A stretch of 64,000 bases of DNA from Halorhabdus utahensis DSM 12940 (GCF_000023945.1 NC_013158.1:2356001-2420000); one strand, 5' to 3'. Numbered from the stretch's first letter, positions 19,189-28,492 are shown. Notes: a model not told the origin generated them from the letters alone. A program made the numbers and translations.

Positions 19189-19203
19189 AAACTAGAACGG
19201 ATG
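19189..19203. repeat. Right terminal inverted repeat of the IS remnant
   Basis: AAACTAGAACGGATG, exact reverse complement of 18688-18702, 105 bp upstream of the transposase start. Confidence 0.75.
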
Positions 19204-19353
19204 AACCACAACTGTGGTGGAGAGCGTCACAGAATGGTTAATATGATTCTGGCGGCGGTATAGATATTCTCACCAAAAAGTGATATCGACTTTTGCGAGC
19301 ACTGATACCAGTAGATTCCAGGTGACAGACAAGGGGTTTCGTTGCCGTTCAGT

Positions 19354-20346
19354 CTACCACTCCAGTGACCCACCGCTCTGGTACTCGGTGACCTGTGTTT
19401 CGAAGAAGTTCTTCTCCTTGTTGAGGTCGACCTGCTCGGACATCCACGGGAAGGGGTTCTCAGTGCCGTACTGCTCGGGCAGGTCGAGTTGATCGAGTCG
19501 GCGGTCGGCGATGTACTCGACGTAGTCGGCGAACTGCGAGCCACTCATCCCCAGGATCTCCTCGGGGCAGGCCTCGCGGGCGTAGATCTGTTCCAACTCG
19601 ACGGCCTCCTTGATCAGGTCGATGACCTCGCTATCGAACTCGTCGGTCCAGACGCCCGGGTTCTCGGTTCGGATCTGGTCGATCAGGTCGACGCCGAAAC
19701 CCACGTGCAGGGACTCGTCGCGCATGATGTACTCGAACTGCTGGCCGATGCCCACCATCTTGTTCTGCCGCTTGAGCCCGAGCATCATGGCGAAGCCCGC
19801 ATAGAAGAAGATCCCTTCCATGATGACGTAGAAGCCGACGAGATCACGCAGGAGGTCCCGCACGTCCGAATCGCCGTCGATCGTGAACTCGGGGTCGTCG
19901 ATCGAGCGCGTCAGGTCGACGACGAACTGGTCCTTCTCCTCGATGGATGGGACGCGGTCGTACATCCCGTAGAGGTACTCCGGCTCGAAGCCAAGCGAGT
20001 CACAGCAGTAGATGAACGTGTCCGTGTGGATGGCCTCCTCATAGGCCTGCCGGAGGAGGTACTGGCGACACTCCGGGGCGGTGACGTACTCATAGAGGGC
20101 CAGCACGAGGTTGTTCGCGGTGAGGGATTCGGCCGTCGAGAAGAAGCCCAGATTCCACTCGACGAGCTGGCGTTCGGCGTCGGTCAGTTCGTCGCCGTTC
20201 CACTGGGCGACGTCGTCCTGCATGGGGATCTCTTCGGGAACCCAGTTGTTGTTGACGCCCGCCTCGTAGTACTCGCGGGCCCAGTCGTAGTCGATCGGCA
20301 GGATCTTGTTCGGGTCGTGCTCGGCGGCAGTGTCAATTATTGGCAT
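19354..20346 (-). CDS. nrdB: Ribonucleotide reductase small subunit, class Ic type
   Basis: The 330-residue radical-generating (R2) subunit. The six metal ligands can be placed: Glu73, Glu104, His107 (EEAIH), Glu177 (MEGIF), Glu211 and His214 (ESLH). Four residues after His107, where class Ia enzymes have the radical tyrosine, this protein has Phe111 (HTDTFIY). Chlamydia-type class Ic R2 has the same Phe and uses a manganese-iron centre; the Glu73 in place of Asp also fits that type. It is the last gene of nrdR-nrdA-nrdB, 39 bp after nrdA. Cofactor type is inferred from these residues. Confidence 0.93.
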   Translation of the reverse strand: MPIIDTAAEHDPNKILPIDYDWAREYYEAGVNNNWVPEEIPMQDDVAQWNGDELTDAERQLVEWNLGFFSTAESLTANNLVLALYEYVTAPECRQYLLRQAYEEAIHTDTFIYCCDSLGFEPEYLYGMYDRVPSIEEKDQFVVDLTRSIDDPEFTIDGDSDVRDLLRDLVGFYVIMEGIFFYAGFAMMLGLKRQNKMVGIGQQFEYIMRDESLHVGFGVDLIDQIRTENPGVWTDEFDSEVIDLIKEAVELEQIYAREACPEEILGMSGSQFADYVEYIADRRLDQLDLPEQYGTENPFPWMSEQVDLNKEKNFFETQVTEYQSGGSLEW

Positions 20347-20385
20347 GGGTGGATGGCGCTGTGGGGATTGCAGTCCGCGCGCAGT

Positions 20386-22833
20386 TCACTGACAGGCGTC
20401 ACAGGTGGGGTCCTCGACGCTGGCGAGGTCGCTGTGCCCGCCCTGGTCGCGGTCTGTCTCGTTCGATCGGGTCGTCCCGTCCTCGGGATCGCCGCTCGCG
20501 TCACGATGCTGGGTCTTGCCGTACTCCGAGAGATCGAGCGTGGACTTCTCGACCTGGGAGGCCCCCAGCGTCCGGAGGTAGTAGGTCGTCTTCAGCCCGA
20601 GTTCCCAGGCGGTCGTGTAGATGTCGTCCAGCAGGGTGCCGTCCGTCGAGGGGAAAAAGACGTTGTGGGAAACCGACTGGTCGATCCACGTCTGGCGGTG
20701 GGCCGTCAGCCGCAACTGGTGACGGGGGTCGATCTCGAAGGCCCCGCGATACAACTCCCGGAGGTCCTCGGGGATCGCCTCGATCTCCTGGATCGAGCCG
20801 TCGTGGTACTTGATCCGGTCGCGCATCTCGTCGTCCCAGAGATCCCGTTCCCGGAGGTCGGCGACGAGGTGGTCGTTGACGATCGTGAAGTCCCCGGACA
20901 TGTTCGATTTGACGTAGAGGTTCGAGTACTGGGGCTCGATCGAGGCCGTGGTGCCGTTGATCGTCGAGACGGTCGCCGTCGGCGCGATGGCCATCGTGTT
21001 GGAGTTTCGCATGCCGTGCTCGGCGATCGACTTCCGGACGGCGTCCCACTCGAGGGTCTCGGTCCGCTCGGTCGGGATCTCGCGGCCGCGCTCCTCTTCG
21101 AGCAGGTCGACGGTGTCCTGCGGGAGGATGTCACGGTCCCACTTCGAGCCCTCGAAGGAGGGGTAGGCACCGCGCTCGCCGGCCAGCTCAGAGGAGGTGC
21201 GGATCGCGTGGTAGGCGACGAACTCCTGCCACCGGTTGGCTTTCTCGACGGCCTCGTTACTATTCATCGGCACACCGATCTCCATCAGCGCCTCGTGAAA
21301 GCCCATCGTGCCGAGGCCGACGGGCCGGTGACGCATGTTGGAGTCTTCGGCCTCCTCGGTCGGGTAGAAACACAGGTCGACGACGTTGTCGAGCATCCGC
21401 ATCGCGGTCTCGACGGTGTCTTCGAGGTAGTCGCGATCGAGTTCACCGTCTCGCATGTGCGTCGCGAAGTTGACACTCCCGAGGTTGCAGACCGCATGCT
21501 CGTCGGTGCTCGTGTTGAGCGTGATCTCCGTACAGAGATTCGACGAGCGGATGGTCCCCTCGTGGTCCTGCGGCGAGCCGATGTTGCAGGGGTCCTTGAA
21601 CGTCACCCACGGGTGGCCGGTCTCGAACAGCCGCGTCAGAAGGGTGCGCCACAATTCGGCGGCCTCGACAGTCTCGAAGTTCTCGATGTCGCCATTCTCG
21701 GCCGCCTGCTCGTACTCCCGATATTTCTCGGCAAACGCCTCACCAGTGGCCTCGTGGAGGTCTCCCACCTCGTCGGGGCTGAACAGCGTCCAGGACTCGC
21801 CGGCCTGGACGCGCTCCATGAAGAGGTCCGGAATCCACGCGGCGGTGTTCATGTCCGGCGTCCGGCGGCGTTCGTCGCCGGTCGCCCGCTTCAGATCCAC
21901 AAACGCCGGGAAATCCAGGTGCCAGATGGCCAGATACGCACAGGCCGCCCCGCGACGCTTCCCCGAGCGGTTGATCGCCGCCGTCACGTCATTGGAGATC
22001 CGGAGGAACGGGACGACGCCGGTCGATTCGACGCCCGTAGACTCGATCAGCGCGCCCTCGGCTCGCAGCGGCGTCCAGTCGTTGCCGAGGCCGCCGGACC
22101 ACTTCGAGAGTTGCGCGTGGTGCTTGTAGGCGTCGAAGATCCCCTCCAGGTCGTCCGGAACGGTCGTGAGATAACAGGAGGACAGCTGTGGATGGGTTGT
22201 TCCGCTGTGGAACAGGGTGGGCGTCGAAGGGGTGAATTCGAGCTTCGAGAGGACGTCGTAGAACTCCTTGGCGCGGGCATTCGGGTCGTCCTCCTCGACG
22301 GCCAGCCCCATCGCGACGCGCATCCAGAACGCCTGGGGGAGTTCCAGATGCTCGCCGTCGTTCGTTCGAAGGAAATACCGTTGATACAGTGTCTCCATCG
22401 CCAGGTACTCGAAGTGTTCGTCCCGTTCGGGCGCGAGATACTCGGCGAGCGCGTCGAGGTCGAAACGGTCGACCAGTCGGGTGTCGAGAAGATCGGTCGC
22501 GACCCCGCGCTCGATGTTCTCCCGGAAGATAGTCCGATAGGCGCGATCCAGCTCGGTGCCGGTCAGGTCCTCGCCGATCACCTCGTGGTAATAGCGCTGT
22601 CGGAAGACGCGCGCAGCGACGCGCTTGTAGGCCGGTTTCGCTTCGATGCGGGCCGAGAGCGTCCCGAGGATGGCTTCGTACACCTCGGCGCGGTCGGCAC
22701 CGGCATAGCAGTTCTCGTCGATCGCTCGCCGGAGGGCGGTCCGATCCGACTCGGTGACAGTCGGCTCGCCGTCGGTGGCGCGATCGAGTATCGATGCGAT
22801 TCGGTCCGTTTGAGTTGGTGTCTGGTGGCTCAT
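20386..22833 (-). CDS. nrdA: Ribonucleotide reductase large subunit, class I
   Basis: The 815-residue catalytic (R1) subunit that reduces ribonucleoside diphosphates. Catalytic features are clear: the redox pair cysteines in LSSCYLTT and AVCNLGSVNF, the thiyl-radical motif SSNLCTEITLN, PTATVSTINGTTASIEPQYSN written here only in part (APTATVSTINGTTA), and the C-terminal swinging-arm pair CDAC (811-814). The N-terminal 90 residues do not show a clear ATP-cone; the cone present in this operon belongs to the adjacent NrdR. Its ATG overlaps the nrdR stop codon by four bases. Confidence 0.95.
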   Translation of the reverse strand: MSHQTPTQTDRIASILDRATDGEPTVTESDRTALRRAIDENCYAGADRAEVYEAILGTLSARIEAKPAYKRVAARVFRQRYYHEVIGEDLTGTELDRAYRTIFRENIERGVATDLLDTRLVDRFDLDALAEYLAPERDEHFEYLAMETLYQRYFLRTNDGEHLELPQAFWMRVAMGLAVEEDDPNARAKEFYDVLSKLEFTPSTPTLFHSGTTHPQLSSCYLTTVPDDLEGIFDAYKHHAQLSKWSGGLGNDWTPLRAEGALIESTGVESTGVVPFLRISNDVTAAINRSGKRRGAACAYLAIWHLDFPAFVDLKRATGDERRRTPDMNTAAWIPDLFMERVQAGESWTLFSPDEVGDLHEATGEAFAEKYREYEQAAENGDIENFETVEAAELWRTLLTRLFETGHPWVTFKDPCNIGSPQDHEGTIRSSNLCTEITLNTSTDEHAVCNLGSVNFATHMRDGELDRDYLEDTVETAMRMLDNVVDLCFYPTEEAEDSNMRHRPVGLGTMGFHEALMEIGVPMNSNEAVEKANRWQEFVAYHAIRTSSELAGERGAYPSFEGSKWDRDILPQDTVDLLEEERGREIPTERTETLEWDAVRKSIAEHGMRNSNTMAIAPTATVSTINGTTASIEPQYSNLYVKSNMSGDFTIVNDHLVADLRERDLWDDEMRDRIKYHDGSIQEIEAIPEDLRELYRGAFEIDPRHQLRLTAHRQTWIDQSVSHNVFFPSTDGTLLDDIYTTAWELGLKTTYYLRTLGASQVEKSTLDLSEYGKTQHRDASGDPEDGTTRSNETDRDQGGHSDLASVEDPTCDACQ

Positions 22834-23312
22834 GTGTCTGAATCGTCGGGCGGGTCAGTTTCCGCGTCGAGGACGGCGTCGAGTTCCCGTCGGAACTCTT
22901 CCGGGTCGGCGAACGCCTCGTACACCGAGACAAAGCGGAGGTACGCGACCTGGTCGCGCTCGCGCAGATGCTCGGAGACCAGGTCGCCGATCTGGGTCGT
23001 GGTGACGATCCGTCCCTCGCGTTCGGTGAGTGCGTCGTGGATGGCATCCACGATCGCTGTCACGGCCTGCTCGTCGACCGGTCGCTTTTCGACGGCCCGT
23101 TCGATGCCCGCCCTGAGTTTCTCGCGGTCGAACGGTTCGATGGCTCCGTCGCGTTTTTTCACCTGCAGGGACTCCCACTCGAGTCGTTCGTAGGTGGTAA
23201 ACCGGAAGCCACAGTCCTGGCACTCCCGCCGTCGCCGAATCGAGGTTCCGTCGGCACTCGGTTCCGTGTCGAGGACGTGCGTGCGATCGTTCCCGCAGTC
23301 GGGGCAGTCCAT
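22830..23312 (-). CDS. nrdR: Transcriptional repressor NrdR
   Basis: A 160-residue regulator with an N-terminal zinc ribbon (CPDCG...CQDCGFRFTTYER) and an ATP-cone (VKKRDGAIEPFDREKLRAGI), the NrdR architecture. It senses ATP/dATP and represses ribonucleotide reductase genes; as the first gene of the operon it should control itself too. An ATG at 23312 (MDCPDCG) is preferred to a GTG three codons upstream because NrdR proteins begin at this point. GATATAGG on the minus strand (about 23342-23350) is a likely TATA box. NrdR is mainly bacterial; it is known in some archaea. Confidence 0.93.
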   Translation of the reverse strand: MDCPDCGNDRTHVLDTEPSADGTSIRRRRECQDCGFRFTTYERLEWESLQVKKRDGAIEPFDREKLRAGIERAVEKRPVDEQAVTAIVDAIHDALTEREGRIVTTTQIGDLVSEHLRERDQVAYLRFVSVYEAFADPEEFRRELDAVLDAETDPPDDSDT

Positions 23313-23526
23313 GGTTGTCACTATTGAACCCCCGTTGAGGCCCTATATCTTGGAGTCAACGCGAAGCAGCCGCAATATGTGGTGTGTGGGTCACCCCGAT
23401 AAATCTTTGCCAACCGGCTTGTTCTAGTCCAAGTTCAGTTGTACTATCCGGAGACGCTCGACAGTATCGGGGGGATTGTGTCGGTTAGCGATCGTCGGAG
23501 GTGTTTCCGCCGACGATAGATCGATC

Positions 23527-24780
23527 TCAGCCCCGATCAGGTACTGATTGGCCGGCGAGTGGGCCGAGTTTGAGACCGATGACGATCACGACCAGGGCGA
23601 TCGCCAGCCCGATCTGGAGCAACATTGCGGTCCCGATCGTCGTCGCCTCGGCGATCACCCCGACGGTGGCCGGGGCGATAAAGAAGCCGGTCTGGGCCGA
23701 GACGTTGGCGACGACGTTCACCGGGCCGGTAAAGGAGGGTTTGGACTCGATGCCCATCGAGATGAGTGTCGGGAACAACCCAGAGATGAAAAAGCCGATC
23801 ACGAAGATGAGCGCAAGCAGTCCGGGCCCGGAGGCGAGGACAAGTGCCGCGTACATCGTGACGACGAGGACCACCCCGACACCGACGAGTACGTCGGTGA
23901 ACCGATAGCGCTCGGCCAGGTAGCTGAAGGTGAGTCGGCCGGGGACGTACGCCGCCAGATAGATCGACAGCGTGAGATTGGCGACGTTTTCGCTGAACAG
24001 TCCCTCCGCGTAATAGGGCAGCCAGTTGAAGAAGACGCTCTCCATGCTGCCGACGAAGACCAGCGCGATCGCCATCCCGTAGATCGGTGGCTCTCGGAGG
24101 AGGACTTTCACGTCGTCGAGTTCGAGCGATCGTTCCTCCTCGAGTGATTCGGGGCGGTCGAGTCGCCAGAGGGCCACCAGGATCGGAACCAAGGCGATCG
24201 CAAGCACGAGGTACGTCACTCGCCAGGAGAATTCCCACATCACGACCGTCACTACCAGCGGCCCGATCGTCGCGCCGATAGCCCAGACCATCGTATGGAG
24301 ACTCATGACCCGTGCCCGTGAGTTCGGATAGAGGTGGCTCAGCACAGACCGATCGAGCGACCGGAAGATGCCCGTCGAGAAACTTCGGATCCCGAAGAAC
24401 ACGAGCAAGAGGAGATAGGTCGGCGAGAGCCCCAAAAGGAGGACACTGCCGATCGTCGCGGCCACGCTGATAACGAGAAAGCGCTTGATGTCGATCCGGC
24501 CGCTCGCCGTCCCGAAGATGAGCATCGCGAGCACGAACCCGACAGTGCCGACCGGCGTGACCAGCCCCAATTGGCTCTCGGTGACCGGGAAGACGTCCTT
24601 GAAAACCGGGACCAGCGCACCCCGGGCCTGGATGATCGCCCCGTCGATCGCGACGAAGGCGAACAGCACCACGGTCCAGGCCCGCCGAGACGCTTGCTGG
24701 CTCACTGTCGAATCCTCCCGAGTGCGCACGGGTAAGCCCATTGAAATCCGCTGCTTTCCTGTGGTCTCAGAATTCTGCAT
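23527..24780 (-). CDS. MFS transporter (downstream paralogue)
   Basis: A 417-residue major facilitator with twelve predicted helices. It shares its layout and many stretches with the next gene upstream: DGAIIQARGALVPVFKDVFP versus SGATIQARGALVPTFETYFG, the loop GTASGRIDIKRFL in the A-motif position, RSFSTGIFRSLDRSVLSHLY, and FISGLFPTLISMGIESKPSF near the C terminus. Clearly a tandem duplication with divergence. Substrate unknown; the C-terminal half has GPVNVVANVSAQTGFFIAPA. An in-frame ATG at 24741 (MGLPVRTRED) is an alternative start, since the first 13 residues are not conserved in the paralogue. Confidence 0.85.
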   Translation of the reverse strand: MQNSETTGKQRISMGLPVRTREDSTVSQQASRRAWTVVLFAFVAIDGAIIQARGALVPVFKDVFPVTESQLGLVTPVGTVGFVLAMLIFGTASGRIDIKRFLVISVAATIGSVLLLGLSPTYLLLLVFFGIRSFSTGIFRSLDRSVLSHLYPNSRARVMSLHTMVWAIGATIGPLVVTVVMWEFSWRVTYLVLAIALVPILVALWRLDRPESLEEERSLELDDVKVLLREPPIYGMAIALVFVGSMESVFFNWLPYYAEGLFSENVANLTLSIYLAAYVPGRLTFSYLAERYRFTDVLVGVGVVLVVTMYAALVLASGPGLLALIFVIGFFISGLFPTLISMGIESKPSFTGPVNVVANVSAQTGFFIAPATVGVIAEATTIGTAMLLQIGLAIALVVIVIGLKLGPLAGQSVPDRG

Positions 24781-24817
24781 CCGGCAGCACTCTCCGTTTG
24801 CATCGTGTGCATGTCGA

Positions 24818-25990
24818 TCACGTCGTGGCCGAGGCTTTCCCGGTGGCCCCGAGTTCCAGCACGATCATGACGAGCGCGAGCAGACCAGCCAGGCCGATCT
24901 GGACCAGGATCGCGGTCTCGATGTCCGTCGCGTCGGCAAGGACGCCCACGATCACCGGTGCGGTGGAGAACCCGACCTGGGCAGCGACGTTGGCGATGAC
25001 GTTGACCGGGCCCGAGAACGACGGCATTGATTCGATCCCCATCGAAATCAACGTCGGGAACAGCCCCGAAATCAGGAGGCCGATGCCGAAGATCGAGCCC
25101 AGCAGCATGTACCCTTCGGCGACGGTGAAGGCAATATAGGTCAGCATGGTCAGGAGGATACTCGTCACGACGAGCACTCGCGTGAAGCTGTATTGGTCGC
25201 TGAGCTCACTGAACACGAACCGTCCGGGGACGTACGCCGCCAGGTAAATCGACAGGACGACCCCGGTGATCCACCCGGAAAAGGTCGCGTCGGCGAAGCT
25301 CGGCAGCCAGGTGAAGTAGATACTCTCGATGCCGCCGACGACGATCAGCGCCGCGATCATTCCGTAGACGCCCGGCTGGGACAACAGCGGCCGGAGGTCG
25401 CTCAGTTCGAACGTCCGCTCGTTCGTGGTCCCGGTCGGCGCGTCCAGCCGCCACACCAGGACGAACACGGGCACCGTGAGCGCCGCGAGTACCAGATACG
25501 TCGCCCGCCAGGAATACTGGCTCAGGATCGCCGTTACCAGGATCGGCCCCGACGTCGCGCCGACTGCCCAGATCATCTCCTGGAGAGTGAAGACCCGAGC
25601 CCGCGACTCCGGATACAGGTGACTCAACGTGGGTCGATCCAGCGCCCGGAAGATCCCCGTCGACAGACTCCGCATCCCGACCAGCCCCAGCAACAGCAGA
25701 AAGCTCGGCGCGGCACCGATCAACACCAGCGACAGTCCGGTCAGCGCCACGCCGGCGAGGAGAAACTTCCGGATGTCTACCCGGCCACTCGCCGAGCCGA
25801 GCGCGAGCATCGCCACCAGATAGCCGACGGTCCCGACCGGCGTGATCAGTCCCAGTTGCCCCTTGCTCACCCCGAAGTACGTTTCGAAGGTCGGGACGAG
25901 CGCCCCCCGGGCCTGAATCGTCGCACCACTGACCCCCACGAACAGGAAGACTGCGATCAGCCAGTACGTACGATTATCTATCTCTTCCAC
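24818..25990 (-). CDS. MFS transporter (upstream paralogue)
   Basis: A 390-residue twelve-helix MFS permease, paralogous to the gene 37 bp downstream. Motif A is GSASGRVDIRKFL; other shared blocks are GMRSLSTGIFRALDRPTLSH and LISGLFPTLISMGIESMPSF. The start is a GTG at 25990 (MEEIDNRTYW), 83 bp from hypF, which runs the other way, so the two share a promoter region; GCTTAACTC and GAGTTAAGC are complementary readings of one possible TATA-like site there. No substrate can be deduced. Proximity to hypF might hint at metal or sulfur physiology, but that is only positional. Confidence 0.85.
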   Translation of the reverse strand: MEEIDNRTYWLIAVFLFVGVSGATIQARGALVPTFETYFGVSKGQLGLITPVGTVGYLVAMLALGSASGRVDIRKFLLAGVALTGLSLVLIGAAPSFLLLLGLVGMRSLSTGIFRALDRPTLSHLYPESRARVFTLQEMIWAVGATSGPILVTAILSQYSWRATYLVLAALTVPVFVLVWRLDAPTGTTNERTFELSDLRPLLSQPGVYGMIAALIVVGGIESIYFTWLPSFADATFSGWITGVVLSIYLAAYVPGRFVFSELSDQYSFTRVLVVTSILLTMLTYIAFTVAEGYMLLGSIFGIGLLISGLFPTLISMGIESMPSFSGPVNVIANVAAQVGFSTAPVIVGVLADATDIETAILVQIGLAGLLALVMIVLELGATGKASATT

Positions 25991-26073
25991 ATTTCATATT
26001 CTGTCCTCGCCGAGTTAAGCGCGTTGAACTTCGGTCGGCAGATTCAACACTGCGGACTGCCGCCTACGACGTA

Positions 26074-28374
26074 ATGAGCGACCGGACGCGTGTGACGGTC
26101 TCGGTGACGGGCGTCGTCCAGGGTGTGGGATTTCGCCCGTTCGTTTACCGGACGGCGACCGGAAATGACCTCGCCGGTCGGGTGAAAAACACCGGCGACG
26201 GTCGGGTCGAGATCGTTCTGGAGGGCGAGGCCAGGGGCATCGAGTCATTTCTCTCGACCCTCCGGACGGATCCACCACCGCTCGCCCGAATCGAGAACGT
26301 GACTGTCGAAGACGGCGAACCCACGGCTCTCGATACCTTCGAGATCGTCGCCTCGACCGACTCCAGCGGTGGCTCGGGCACGATCCCGCCCGACACCGCG
26401 ATGTGCGACGCCTGTCTCGCGGACCTCCGTGACTCGAGCTCGCGGTTTCACGGCTACTGGGCGACCGCCTGCGTGGACTGTGGCCCGCGATACACCGTCA
26501 TTCGGGAGTTGCCCTACGACCGCCCCACCACGTCGATGGCTGCATTTCCGATGTGCGACGATTGCCGGGCCGACTACGGGGAGCCGAGCGACCGCCGATA
26601 CCATGCACAGACGATCGCCTGCCCGGAGTGTGGCCCGACGCTCTCGCTGCTCGACGGCGACGGGAACGCCCGCGCCGGCGGTGACGATGCCATCGCGAAA
26701 GCCGGCGATCGACTCGCCGACGGCGAGCTGGTCGCGATCAAGGGCATCGGCGGGACCCACCTCGCCTGTGACGCGACCGATCCGGCCGTCGTCGAGACGC
26801 TCCGCGAACGAACGGGCCGCCCCGAGAAGCCCTTCGCGCTGATGGCCCCCGATCTGGAGGCGGTGGAGTCCGTCGCCCAAATCTCGGATACCGAACGCGA
26901 CGCGCTCGAAGACACCCGTCGACCGATCCTGTTACTCGACGGACGGCGAGAAAATCGACCGGACTGGTTCGACACCGTCTCGCCCGGACTGAAAACCGTC
27001 GGCGTCATGCTGCCGTACTCCGGGCTCCATCACCGCCTCTTCGAGCACATCGAGGGACCACTGGTGATGACCAGCGCCAACATGCCCGGCGTGCCGATGG
27101 CGACCGACCGCGCGTCGATCCTCGCGGACCTCGATGGGGTGATCGACGCGGCCCTCGTCCACGACCGGGAGATCGTGATGCGGTGTGACGACAGCGTCGC
27201 CCGATTCTCGGGTGGGCAGCGCCGCTTTGTCCGTCGGTCGCGCGGATGGGTGCCCGAGTCGTTGCCGCTGCCGTCGCCCGCTGAGACGGCTGAGGACGTA
27301 CTTGCTCTCGGTGCGGAGTTCGATGCGACCGTGGCGCTCACCCAGGACGGTGCGGTCGTCCCTTCCCAGTACGTCGGCGACGTGGACAACCCCGAGACGG
27401 TCGAATACCTCCGGGAGACCGTCGAGCACCTCCGTGACCTGCTCGGAACCGATCCGGACGTGGTGGCCTGTGACGCCCATCCCGATTTCCTGACAACCCG
27501 GGAGGCCCGGGAGTACGCCGAGAGGGAGGGCATGGCGGGGCCGGTCCAGGTCCAGCACCACCACGCCCACGCCGCCAGCCTGTTGGCCGAACGTGAGCGC
27601 GAGCGGGCGGTCGTCATCGCCGCCGACGGGACGGGCTATGGACCCGATGGGTCGATCTGGGGCGGGGAAGTACTCGACGCGACACTTGCCGACTTCGAGC
27701 GCGTCGGCGGGCTTTCGACGTTTTCCCTCCCCGGCGGGACGGCCGCGATCGAACAGCCGGCTCGTCTCCTGGCGAGCCTCCTCGATGGCGGCGACCGGAT
27801 CGACGAGTTGCTCCTCGCGCGCGGTGCGGTCGACAGTCAGCGTGCAGCGGCGACGGTCCGGCAACAGGTTTCCCAGGGCATCAACACGCCCGAGACGACC
27901 AGCGCCGGGCGGTTGCTCGACGCGGTGAGTGCGCTGCTCGGCGTCTGCCCCGAACGCTCCTACGAGGGCGAACCGGCGATGAAACTCGAAGCGGCGGCGG
28001 TCGACGGTGCCGTTCTTGACTACGACATCCCGTTCGGGACGCGGGACGGCGCTCGGGTAGTGGACGCTCGTCAACTTGTCCGTGATCTCGACGCGCTCGC
28101 CGACGACCACGCGATCAGCGACGTGGCCGCCACGGCACAGTGGGCGCTGGCGGGCGGACTGGCCGACGTGGCCGTCGCGGTCGCCGAGGATCGTGGGGTC
28201 GACGCCGTGGGCTTCACCGGCGGCGTCGCGTACAACGACGCGATCACCCGGACGATCCGTGACCGCGTTGTGGCCGCTGGGCTTGATTTCCTCGGCCACG
28301 ACAGGGTTCCGCCCGGTGACGGCGGGATCGCTTACGGGCAGGTCGCTGTCGCCGCGACCCGGGTTGGTGAGTGA
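26074..28374 (+). CDS. hypF: Carbamoyltransferase HypF
   Basis: A 766-residue HypF that makes the carbamoyl group later turned into cyanide on HypE. Domains in order: N-terminal acylphosphatase (GVVQGVGFRPFVYRTA, residues about 11-26), two zinc-finger repeats (CDACLADL, CVDCGPRYT, CDDCRADYG, CPECGPTLS), a YrdC-like domain (AIKGIGGTHLACDA, RKxxRP-type motifs) and a Kae1-like carbamoyltransferase domain with HHHAHAAS and VIAADGTGYGPDGSIWGGEV. Length is typical. With hypC-D-E-A-B upstream in the window the maturation set is complete. Confidence 0.95.
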   Translation: MSDRTRVTVSVTGVVQGVGFRPFVYRTATGNDLAGRVKNTGDGRVEIVLEGEARGIESFLSTLRTDPPPLARIENVTVEDGEPTALDTFEIVASTDSSGGSGTIPPDTAMCDACLADLRDSSSRFHGYWATACVDCGPRYTVIRELPYDRPTTSMAAFPMCDDCRADYGEPSDRRYHAQTIACPECGPTLSLLDGDGNARAGGDDAIAKAGDRLADGELVAIKGIGGTHLACDATDPAVVETLRERTGRPEKPFALMAPDLEAVESVAQISDTERDALEDTRRPILLLDGRRENRPDWFDTVSPGLKTVGVMLPYSGLHHRLFEHIEGPLVMTSANMPGVPMATDRASILADLDGVIDAALVHDREIVMRCDDSVARFSGGQRRFVRRSRGWVPESLPLPSPAETAEDVLALGAEFDATVALTQDGAVVPSQYVGDVDNPETVEYLRETVEHLRDLLGTDPDVVACDAHPDFLTTREAREYAEREGMAGPVQVQHHHAHAASLLAERERERAVVIAADGTGYGPDGSIWGGEVLDATLADFERVGGLSTFSLPGGTAAIEQPARLLASLLDGGDRIDELLLARGAVDSQRAAATVRQQVSQGINTPETTSAGRLLDAVSALLGVCPERSYEGEPAMKLEAAAVDGAVLDYDIPFGTRDGARVVDARQLVRDLDALADDHAISDVAATAQWALAGGLADVAVAVAEDRGVDAVGFTGGVAYNDAITRTIRDRVVAAGLDFLGHDRVPPGDGGIAYGQVAVAATRVGE

Positions 28375-28458
28375 AGCCACGACTCACCGATCGAGGTTCT
28401 CACCCCGAACTATCGGCTGCGCGCGATCGAATCGTGTCAGCGAGGAATAACCCAAGAG

Positions 28459-28470
28459 TATTTAATATAT
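28459..28470 (+). promoter_or_regulatory. TATA box of the MATE gene
   Basis: TATTTAATATAT ends 23 bp before the ATG at 28493, the expected spacing for a leaderless transcript. It decides the start: an earlier ATG at 28469 overlaps the box. Confidence 0.6.
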
Positions 28471-28492
28471 GCGGGCGGAGAATCACTATCCC

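Larger units (their letters stand above)
18688..19203 (-). mobile_element. Internally deleted IS4-type insertion element (516 bp)
   Basis: Perfect 15-bp inverted repeats, CATCCGTTCTAGTTT at 18688-18702 and its complement at 19189-19203, bound a 516-bp segment. Inside, on the minus strand, lie the first part of a transposase and, in a shifted frame, its last 21 or so codons, with nothing in between: a deletion derivative. I see no direct target duplication at the flanks. An inverted repeat CCGGTGGG/CCCACCGG (19097-19104, 19120-19127) lies just upstream of the transposase start. Confidence 0.75.

Noticed and set aside
19489-23193. Open frame of 1234 codons on the plus strand
   Set aside because: It is antisense to nrdB, nrdA and nrdR, which have unmistakable catalytic motifs; long antisense frames are common in such GC-rich DNA, and its product has no recognisable domain.
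23360-23400. NrdR box upstream of nrdR
   Set aside because: CAATATGTGGTGTGTG near 23373 only loosely resembles the known box and lacks a second copy.
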